The notes beneath the pieces were generated by a model. It ran no database searches. It saw nothing but the letters and a program-made list of their open reading frames with translations, and had not been told where the DNA came from. 7,358 nucleotides of DNA, from assembly GCA_019307645.1 (NCBI GenBank), contig JAFDJF010000101.1, forward strand, positions 1-7,358, written 5' to 3'. Positions within the stretch are counted from its first letter, which is position 1. Each line of letters begins with the position of its first letter. Below, piece by piece: positions 1 to 5,247 of this stretch. The DNA comes from Deltaproteobacteria bacterium. GTDB taxonomy: Bacteria > Desulfobacterota > DSM-4660 > Desulfatiglandales > Desulfatiglandaceae. The translations under genes and the position numbers were made by a program.

Positions 1-1
1 T

Positions 2-220
2 TCACCGGACGGTGGCGGACTGGGCTATTATATCCCTGATTTTCTGGGAAATGGCCATAATCTGGATGCAGTTGACTTTGAAAAACTGCTGCGAAAGACA
101 AAATGCCGGCACCATTGTTCACTGCACCCCAACCCGAATAAAGCCAGTTCGCCCTTTTTTGGCCGCTTGTACTGCCACTACCTGAACTGGGCAACTGGAA
201 GACGACCGTGGATAACATAA
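2..220 (+). CDS. C-terminal end of an unrecognised Cys/His-rich protein (5' truncated)
   Basis: An open frame enters from the left edge and runs 72 codons to a TAA. It was read directly from the sequence and has no start inside the window. Visible features are a Gly-rich start (SPDGGGLGYY), a cluster KCRHHC at visible residues 34-39, a further Cys in RLYCHYLNW (residues 55-63), and a basic/aromatic tail GRRPWIT. Cys and His are strikingly dense, which could mean a metal or iron-sulfur site, but I recognise no family. The frame overlaps the GTG start of the next gene by 13 bases, so it is very probably the preceding member of the same operon. Its product may act in the same pathway. Coding status rests on the open frame, the operon-style overlap and the non-random composition. 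Confidence 0.6.
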   Translation, partial: SPDGGGLGYYIPDFLGNGHNLDAVDFEKLLRKTKCRHHCSLHPNPNKASSPFFGRLYCHYLNWATGRRPWIT

Positions 221-1395
221 AAATCGTAGATGGTACCTTGAGAGAGGGAGAACAGACCCCGGGGGTCATTTTCACAACGGATGAAAAACTGCAGATCGCC
301 CGGGAACTGGATTTGACAGGCATCGAACTGCTGGATGTGGGGATGCCTGCGGTGTCTGCAGAGGAAAGAGAAACCATATCAGCGATTGCCGCTGAAGGGC
401 TCAACGCATCCATCGGTGTATCGGTAAGGATGAGATACGAAGAAATCGATCAGGCCGCAAGCTGCGGTGCCGATGAGATCTTTCTCATCTGTCCTGTCAG
501 TCATCTCCACATAACGAGCCGCCTCGGGATCGATGAGAACAGCTTGAAAAGACTGACCGGGGATATGATTGGATACGCCACAGACAAAAAGATGACCGTC
601 AACCTCGTTGCCGAGGATGGTTCCCGCGCGGATATCTCCTTTCTGATCGATATGTTGTGTCAAGCTCATGAAATGGGGGCACAGCGCGCATTTATCTGTG
701 ACACCGTGGGGATTATGGAGCCCTTTGGCATGAAAACCCTGACAGCCCGGATCAGGAAGGCGGTCCCTCAAAACATGACTCTGGGAGTGCATTGCCACAA
801 CGATTTCGGACTTGCCACGGCCAACACCCTGGCCGCCATGGAGGCCGGGGCTGACTGTCCATCCGTCACTGTAAATGGAATCGGTGAACGGGCCGGAAAT
901 GCCCCGCTCCACGAGGTGGCTGTTGCCATAGACAAGATTTTCAAGCGAAATCATGGGATTGACATGCACCGGCTCTATGGTCTTTCCAGACTGGTGGAGC
1001 ATTGTTCCGGGATTTTTATTACACCTCATACGCCCATTGTCGGGCTGAATGCATTTCGTCATGAATCAGGAATCCATGTGGACGGGATATTGAAAAACAG
1101 TGAGACTTATACCGGGTTGGATCCCAGCGATGTGAACCGATCCCCTGTTTTTGTCCTGGGGAAACACACGGGCACTCAGACCATACGGCATCTCCTGCAA
1201 CACCGTGGGTACGACGCTGATGAAGAGGAACTGGGAAAGATCCTCAATCTGGTCAAAGAGCGGAAAACAGAAGAAGGCAAGGACGAAATAAAGCGGATGG
1301 CCGGAAAGATCAGCGCGTTTTACGAAAAATGCCTTACCTTCCCCCTGGAGTCTTTCTGGAAAATCGTGAAAGAGGTGCTGGGTAAAAATGGGTAA
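208..1395 (+). CDS. Homocitrate / 2-isopropylmalate synthase family protein (NifV/AksA-like)
   Basis: This enzyme condenses acetyl-CoA with a 2-oxoacid to give a 2-hydroxy-2-carboxymethyl acid, the first step of 2-oxoacid elongation. The TIM-barrel motifs are all visible: [15 protein letters not shown] (residues 6-20, with the catalytic Arg12 region), DTVG (165-168), metal-binding HCHND (195-199), NGIGERAGN (223-231), HESGIHVDG (285-293) and GKHTG (318-322). At 395 residues it has the catalytic and subdomain regions but lacks the C-terminal regulatory domain of full-length LeuA (over 500 residues). Leucine-type feedback is therefore unlikely. The CPVSHLH stretch (95-101) resembles homocitrate synthases more than LeuA. 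The GTG at 208 is preferred because GGAAG lies 6 bases upstream (197-201) and the conserved N-terminal motif begins at residue 6. The substrate (2-oxoglutarate, a longer oxoacid or 2-oxoisovalerate) cannot be settled from sequence alone. No nitrogenase gene is visible, so a NifV role is not supported. Confidence 0.92.
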   Translation: MDNIKIVDGTLREGEQTPGVIFTTDEKLQIARELDLTGIELLDVGMPAVSAEERETISAIAAEGLNASIGVSVRMRYEEIDQAASCGADEIFLICPVSHLHITSRLGIDENSLKRLTGDMIGYATDKKMTVNLVAEDGSRADISFLIDMLCQAHEMGAQRAFICDTVGIMEPFGMKTLTARIRKAVPQNMTLGVHCHNDFGLATANTLAAMEAGADCPSVTVNGIGERAGNAPLHEVAVAIDKIFKRNHGIDMHRLYGLSRLVEHCSGIFITPHTPIVGLNAFRHESGIHVDGILKNSETYTGLDPSDVNRSPVFVLGKHTGTQTIRHLLQHRGYDADEEELGKILNLVKERKTEEGKDEIKRMAGKISAFYEKCLTFPLESFWKIVKEVLGKNG

Positions 1396-2635
1396 AGGAC
1401 TTTCAGGTGCAATCATTGAGCAGCATGCTGATGGAAAAAAAGAAGGTGAATTCCTGCGGGTATCCGTTGACTTCGTGCTTCTCCACGACCCGCTCCTTGC
1501 CCTCTTATTGCCGGAGCTGAAAGAACTGGGAAGAAGCATCCTGGACAAAACCAGGGTACTGGTGACAGTGGATCATTTTGCGCCACCGTCGACAATTGAA
1601 CGGGCCAATATTGTGAAGCAGGTCCTCACCTTTGTTGAGGAGGAACAGATTCCCAATTGTCTTGTCTATCAGGGAATCTGCCATCAACTCCTGGCTGAGG
1701 GGGATTGGGTTCATCCAGGGATGCTTGTGCTCGGGACCGACTCACACACCACAACTGCGGGGGCCCTGGGCTGCCTGGCAACAGGCATGGGTTCCACTGA
1801 CATCCTTTACACCCTTGTCACCGGAAAAACCTGGCTGCTTCCCCCTGAGGCGGTCCATGTGGATCTTGCCGGGACACTGCCTCCTTACATTATGGGCAAA
1901 GATATTATACTGGCGCTTTTGGAAGGCGCCGGCGAGGGCGGCTTCCTCTATCAGGCATTGGAATTTTATGACCGGGACAGAGCCGTTCCCATGGATGACA
2001 GGTTTTCCATATGCAACATGGTGGTTGAGGGGGGAGCAAAAAACGGGCTTTTTTTCCCCGATGAGGTCACCCGAACCTACATCCGGGAAAGAGGCGGACA
2101 AACAAAACCACCGTTTCAGTTTCCTGACAAAGAACCCGCCTATGACAATAAAATCAAGATTGATCTCTCCCGCCTGAACCCAAAGGTGGCACTCCCGCAC
2201 AGCCCCGCCAACGTTTGTGATGTGGAAGATGCCAGGGGAGAAAGGATCGACCAGGTGTTTATAGGTTCCTGCACCGGAGGAAGGCTCAGGGATCTGAAGG
2301 TAGCGGCAGGGATACTCAGAAACAGAAAGGTGGCCAAAGGGATAAGGCTTCTGATTGTGCCGGCCTCCCAGGACATCTACAGAAAGGCTATTGAAAAAGG
2401 TTACATCCAGGATATCCTGGATGCGGGTGGCACCATTCTCAATCCAAGCTGTGGATTGTGCGGGGGCATCGACAAAGGCATACTGGCCGCTGATGAGACA
2501 TGCATCAGTACCTCCAACAGAAACTTCCTGGGCAGAATGGGGGACCCTGCATCCCGGGTGTATCTTGCCTCTCCGCTGACCGCAGCCGCCACTGCCCTGA
2601 GGGGTATGATCACTGACCCCCGGGAGGTATTATAG
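1388..2635 (+). CDS. Homoaconitase / 3-isopropylmalate dehydratase-type large subunit
   Basis: This is the iron-sulfur catalytic subunit of a two-subunit aconitase-family hydro-lyase, which moves the hydroxyl of the synthase product by dehydration and rehydration. It is 415 residues, the short archaeal/HacA-type length, against about 466 for E. coli-type LeuC. The three [4Fe-4S] ligands are Cys295 (IGSCTGGR), Cys355 and Cys358 (NPSCGLCGG). Other family motifs are VDHFAPPSTIE (61-71), GTDSHTTT (116-123), GKTW (146-149), STSNRNFLGRMG (374-385) and VYLASPLTAAATA (391-403). The start overlaps the synthase stop by 8 bases, with AGAGGT at 1371-1376 as a somewhat distant ribosome-binding site. The next gene, the small subunit, starts on the last base of this stop codon. 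Pairing with the synthase argues for one elongation pathway. Homoaconitase, isopropylmalate isomerase and related activities cannot be told apart here. Confidence 0.92.
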   Translation: MGKGLSGAIIEQHADGKKEGEFLRVSVDFVLLHDPLLALLLPELKELGRSILDKTRVLVTVDHFAPPSTIERANIVKQVLTFVEEEQIPNCLVYQGICHQLLAEGDWVHPGMLVLGTDSHTTTAGALGCLATGMGSTDILYTLVTGKTWLLPPEAVHVDLAGTLPPYIMGKDIILALLEGAGEGGFLYQALEFYDRDRAVPMDDRFSICNMVVEGGAKNGLFFPDEVTRTYIRERGGQTKPPFQFPDKEPAYDNKIKIDLSRLNPKVALPHSPANVCDVEDARGERIDQVFIGSCTGGRLRDLKVAAGILRNRKVAKGIRLLIVPASQDIYRKAIEKGYIQDILDAGGTILNPSCGLCGGIDKGILAADETCISTSNRNFLGRMGDPASRVYLASPLTAAATALRGMITDPREVL

Positions 2636-3162
2636 TGGAAAAAAACGGGAATATATCCGGCAGGGTCTGGCGTCTGGGCAATCATGTCAATACGGATCTT
2701 CTCCATCCCCCTTCCTGGTTCAGCCTGGACGAGGAAAAGATGAAGAACGGTTTGAGGGTGGGGATGAAACGTCTTGAGAGGGAAGTTGTCCCGGGTGACT
2801 CTGGCGATGAGTTGGTAATAATTGTGGCTGGTGAAAATTTCGGGTGCGGTTCAAGCCGTGAGACCTCGGTCAGGGCACTGTTCGCCATTGGCGTAAAAGC
2901 AATTGTGGCCCAATCATTTGCCAGAATTTTCTACCGGAGTCTGGTCAACCGCGGCATTGTCCCGCTCGTGTGCAGGGAACTGCATGACCGAATTACGGAC
3001 GGTGACCGGATCCGGATCATCATGGATAACCAATGTATCGTTTTAAACAATTCAGAGCAGATCTCTTTTGACCCTTTTGATCCCCACATAAAAAAAATAC
3101 TTGCGTGTGGCGGCCTCATACCCTACCTGAAAAAGGAAGGTGAAAGTCGAGGTTCGCGGTAA
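2635..3162 (+). CDS. Homoaconitase / 3-isopropylmalate dehydratase-type small subunit
   Basis: This is the swivel-domain partner of the preceding large subunit; together they form the active hydro-lyase. At 175 residues it has the usual length. Family motifs are GRVWRLGNHVNTD (9-21), AGENFGCGSSRE (65-76), FARIFYRSLVNRGIVPL (95-111) and a C-terminal GGLIPYL (159-165). The stretch after NTD normally reads like IIPGxYLRT or IIPGxYLVY and forms the loop linked to substrate choice. Here it reads LLHPPSWFSLDEE (22-34), so the usual Tyr-Leu-Arg is missing. The start is GTG in a TAGTG junction, where the upstream TAG and this GTG share one base. GGGAGGT at 2622-2628 lies 6 bases before it, a strong ribosome-binding site that fixes the start and suggests coupled, equimolar translation. 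Confidence 0.92.
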   Translation: MEKNGNISGRVWRLGNHVNTDLLHPPSWFSLDEEKMKNGLRVGMKRLEREVVPGDSGDELVIIVAGENFGCGSSRETSVRALFAIGVKAIVAQSFARIFYRSLVNRGIVPLVCRELHDRITDGDRIRIIMDNQCIVLNNSEQISFDPFDPHIKKILACGGLIPYLKKEGESRGSR

Positions 3163-3182
3163 ACCTTGAACCCTGAACCTGG
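3162..3182 (+). repeat. Degenerate 7-base tandem repeat (AACCTTG / AACCCTG / AACCTGG)
   Basis: Three imperfect heptamers lie directly after the stop of the small subunit: AACCTTG, AACCCTG and AACCTGG. They sit in the 29-base gap before the acyltransferase gene. From memory, short CTTGAAC-type iterations are common in intergenic DNA of some Desulfobacterota. No function is evident. The array separates the three coupled genes from the next one without an obvious terminator. Confidence 0.5.
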
Positions 3183-3191
3183 GTAGTTACA

Positions 3192-4145
3192 ATGAGTGTG
3201 AATAAGAAACATAATAATGTTGCCTTTCTATATCCCGGACAGGGCTCACAGCATGTTGGCATGGGCCTGTATCTGTATGATAACTATCCCGAGGCCAGAG
3301 AAAAATTCAAGCAGGTTGATAATCTGTTGGGCTTTTCTCTGAGCAGCCTTTGTTTTGAGGGTCCTGAAGAAGAACTCAATCAAGATCTTAACGCTCAATT
3401 GGCGACTTATGCCGTCAGCTGCATAACAACCGATATACTAAAGTCAAAAGGCGTTTTTCCCGGTGTGACCGCTGGTTACAGTTCGGGTTTTTATGGTGCA
3501 GCCTATTCAGCAGGCTGTTTTGATTTTTCCCGCGGCCTCAAGATTGTCAGACGCGCAGGCGAAATCCTTCTTGATGAAGGACAAAAAACAAACGGAAGCA
3601 TGGCTGTTATTTTCGGCCTGCCTCTTGAAAAGGTAGAAAATATTTGTCAAAGGGCAGGAGACGTCTGGACTGCCATCCGAAACACCCCGCGTCAAACGGT
3701 TATCTCAGGTACAACGACTTCAGTTGAAAAGGCCATGGAAATTGCACTTGATGAAAAGGCCCTGGACGCCTATTCCATATCTGTTGCAACTGCCTATCAT
3801 TCCAGGCTGGTGAAAGGGAGTGAAAAACGACTTTTGCAGGACGTCAAGGATGAACATCTGCGCGATCCTCAGGTTCCGCTTGTGTCATACCTTTCGCTGG
3901 ACTTTGTTTCTGATAAGACAGCGCTAAAAAATATTATGGCCGCTCAGCTGAGCCGTCCGGTCTTGTGGGTTGATTTGATCAGAAAACTGGGAAACCGCAA
4001 CAGATTAATGATTGAGGCCGGACCCGGTGCAGTGATATCCCGGACGGTCATATGGATAGACAGGAGCATTGAAATCGTCAACACTGCCAAAGAAAGGGGC
4101 TTAAAAAAAGCAATTGAACGATATAGGGCTTTGAAAAGCCAGTAG
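3192..4145 (+). CDS. FabD/MdcH-like acyl-CoA:ACP acyltransferase with altered acyl-binding site
   Basis: This is an acyltransferase of the malonyl-CoA:ACP transacylase fold, 317 residues, cytosolic, without signal or membrane segments. The oxyanion-hole motif PGQGSQ (15-20), the nucleophile elbow with Ser97 (GYSSG, 95-99), the catalytic His203 (AYHS, 201-204), QLSRPVLW (252-259) and EAGPGAVIS (275-283) are all present, so it should be active. The usual GHSLGE reads GYSSGF. An ungapped comparison with remembered E. coli FabD (25 residues from the nucleophile Ser to Arg117) puts Ala122 where the malonate-binding Arg117 should be, though Arg120 and Arg121 lie next to it. A dedicated substrate other than malonyl is therefore plausible. 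The start ATG has only a weak upstream GGGTAG. Position suggests it belongs to the same transcription unit as the synthase and hydro-lyase. A housekeeping FabD is less likely given the motif changes. Confidence 0.8.
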   Translation: MSVNKKHNNVAFLYPGQGSQHVGMGLYLYDNYPEAREKFKQVDNLLGFSLSSLCFEGPEEELNQDLNAQLATYAVSCITTDILKSKGVFPGVTAGYSSGFYGAAYSAGCFDFSRGLKIVRRAGEILLDEGQKTNGSMAVIFGLPLEKVENICQRAGDVWTAIRNTPRQTVISGTTTSVEKAMEIALDEKALDAYSISVATAYHSRLVKGSEKRLLQDVKDEHLRDPQVPLVSYLSLDFVSDKTALKNIMAAQLSRPVLWVDLIRKLGNRNRLMIEAGPGAVISRTVIWIDRSIEIVNTAKERGLKKAIERYRALKSQ

Positions 4146-4170
4146 ATAATCAGAGTCCTGAGGATCCGGA

Positions 4171-4427
4171 TTTTGGTTCACCCCGGCGGTGTATACATTG
4201 CCACACAGTCTTTATAAGTGAACTAAAGTGCCTAAAATGAGCTAAGGTGAGCTAAAGTTGTGGTGCGCTTCGCGACCAATTTTGATATATTTCAGACATT
4301 CACTCTAATTAACAGTTTTGCGAAGCAATCATTTTATTTTCTCTTTCAAATGACTGCGCGATAAGCGCACTCCTTAACTTTAGATCATTTTAGGCACTTT
4401 AGTTCACTTTAGATCACTATACAGCCC
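4171..4427. repeat. Palindromic CTAAA-unit element, copy 1 (core 4218-4417)
   Basis: This is a 200-base imperfect palindrome filling most of the 349-base gap between the acyltransferase and FabZ-like genes. The left arm is four units: GTGAACTAAA (4218), GTGCCTAAA (4228), ATGAGCTAAG (4237) and GTGAGCTAAA (4247). The right arm, read on the minus strand from its outer end at 4417, is GTGATCTAAA, GTGAACTAAA, GTGCCTAAA, ATGATCTAAA. Positions 4218-4240 and 4385-4407 are a perfect 23-base inverted repeat. Inside both arms follow GTGCGC-rich hairpins, then an AT-rich centre. Outer similarity to copy 2 extends left to about 4171 (TTCACCCC...GTGTATA) and right to CAGCCC at 4427. No transposase and no clear target-site duplication are visible. 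It could be a non-autonomous mobile element, a structured RNA or a protein-binding array. No gene is seen in this gap. Confidence 0.85.
4355..4369. other. Small hairpin in right arm of element copy 1
   Basis: TGCGC and GCGCA form a perfect 5-base-pair stem around the loop GATAA. Copy 2 keeps the same stem at 5171-5185 around a different loop, TTTCA. Stem conservation with loop change is what a conserved fold would show. Confidence 0.65.
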
Positions 4428-4450
4428 TATCAAGCACGGCAGACCCATTG

Positions 4451-4480
4451 CCCGCTGAACCCCGAAGGGCGGGAGTTTTT
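4451..4480 (+). terminator. Terminator-like hairpin just upstream of the FabZ-like gene
   Basis: CCCGCT (4451-4456) can pair with GGCGGG (4468-4473), including one G-T pair. A run of five T follows at 4476-4480. This resembles a weak intrinsic terminator. It ends only 14 bases before the start codon at 4495, so it would cut off the FabZ-like gene from upstream transcription unless read through. It could be an attenuator or merely structure left by the neighbouring element. Confidence 0.35.
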
Positions 4481-4494
4481 AAGGCCCAAGAGAT

Positions 4495-4956
4495 ATGGCA
4501 AATAAACCCATATACGATTCTTCCTTTATCAGAAAACTGCTTCCTCACCAAAGCCCTTTTCTCTTTGTTGACCGAATCATGGAAATAAAGGCGGGTGAAA
4601 AGATCGTAGCAGAAAAAGATTTACTGCCGGATGACACTTTTTTTGCCGGCCATTTTCCAGGCAGGCCTCTCATGCCGGGGGTTCTTGTTACAGAGGCCCT
4701 GGCGCAAACAAGCGGTCTGCTTCTGGGGCTGTCAGCCATGGAAAAAGATCATCACGCGGGTGAGGGAAGACAAGGCTACTTCCTTGCCAGTGTAAATATG
4801 AAATACTTGACACCGGCCAAACCCGGGCAGACCCTTCGTCTGGAAGCAGGCCTTGTGAAAGGCTACGCCGGGCTGTTCCTTTTTGATGTGGCCGCATTTG
4901 TGGAAGATATCCAGATTGCAAAAGGGAAACTGGCGCTGGCTGAAGAGAAGGAATAG
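4495..4956 (+). CDS. FabZ-type (3R)-hydroxyacyl-ACP dehydratase
   Basis: This hotdog-fold enzyme removes water from 3-hydroxyacyl-ACP to give trans-2-enoyl-ACP in the cytosol. At 153 residues it is the normal FabZ length. LPHQSPFLFVDRI (16-28) matches the family LPHRYPFLLVDRI. The catalytic pair is His53 in AGHFPGRPLMPG (51-62) and Glu67 in EALAQTSG (67-74). YFLASVNMKYLTPAKPGQTL (95-114) is the usual strand and loop region. The ribosome-binding site is weak (AAGAG just before the ATG), and the start is chosen because the family motif begins at residue 16. The gene is flanked by two direct copies of the CTAAA element and by a possible terminator upstream, so its membership in the upstream operon is uncertain. 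Nothing shows that it is the only fatty-acid FabZ. Its place beside an acyltransferase suggests a specialised acyl-ACP pathway. Confidence 0.9.
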   Translation: MANKPIYDSSFIRKLLPHQSPFLFVDRIMEIKAGEKIVAEKDLLPDDTFFAGHFPGRPLMPGVLVTEALAQTSGLLLGLSAMEKDHHAGEGRQGYFLASVNMKYLTPAKPGQTLRLEAGLVKGYAGLFLFDVAAFVEDIQIAKGKLALAEEKE

Positions 4957-4982
4957 AAAAAACCTGGCCCTGAGGACCACGC

Positions 4983-5245
4983 TTTGATTTCACCCCAGAG
5001 GAGTGTATAAAGACTTGGCCGAAAAAAGTGAGCCAAATTACCTAAAGTGAGCTAAAATGAGCTAAAGTTGTGGTACGCTTCGCGATCAATGATTTAAAAT
5101 ATCACAACACGTTACAATCCACAGCCTATACTTTGCTCACAATTTCTTATTAGTAATTAGATATAATGATTGCGCTTTCAGCGCACTCCACAAAACTTTA
5201 GATCACTTTAGGCACTTTAGTTCACTTTAGATCACTACTCAGCCC
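4983..5245. repeat. Palindromic CTAAA-unit element, copy 2 (core 5028-5235)
   Basis: Second copy, same orientation, core 208 bases. Left arm: GTGAGCCAAA (5028), TTACCTAAA (5038), GTGAGCTAAA (5047), ATGAGCTAAA (5057), the same 10-9-10-10 spacing as copy 1. Right arm on the minus strand from 5235: GTGATCTAAA, GTGAACTAAA, GTGCCTAAA, GTGATCTAAA. A GTTGTGGTACGCTTCGCG stretch at 5067-5084 and the TGCGC/GCGCA hairpin (5171-5185) match copy 1. The AT-rich centre (about 5091-5168) shows no clear similarity to copy 1. The copy fills the gap between the FabZ-like gene and the convergent flavoprotein gene and ends a few bases from the latter's stop codon. No other terminator is evident there, so its folded RNA may end transcription from both sides (inference). 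Confidence 0.85.
5171..5185. other. Small hairpin in right arm of element copy 2
   Basis: A TGCGC/GCGCA stem around the loop TTTCA, the counterpart of 4355-4369. It is preceded by the AT-rich centre and followed by ACTCCAC, which also resembles copy 1 (ACTCCTT). Confidence 0.65.
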
Positions 5246-5247
5246 AT

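Noticed and set aside
379..1062. A 227-codon open frame antisense to the synthase gene
   Set aside because: It is a shadow of a strongly conserved coding region, without a ribosome-binding site or recognisable domain.
208..3162. Nitrogenase-associated homocitrate (nifV) locus
   Set aside because: No nif gene is present, and homoaconitase subunits are not needed for FeMo-cofactor homocitrate.
4418..4423. TATACA as a -10 box for the FabZ-like gene
   Set aside because: No acceptable -35 lies 16-18 bases upstream, and the base pattern is not kept in the corresponding place of element copy 2.
4218..5235. Integron attC sites around a gene cassette
   Set aside because: The layout (conserved arms, variable centre, one gene between) is suggestive, but the GTTRRRY / RYYYAAC core sites are not found at the expected places (GTTGTGG and CCTTAAC do not fit).
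4218..5235. A CRISPR array
   Set aside because: Only two long palindromic copies about 600 bases apart, and the 10-base units are contiguous without unique spacers.
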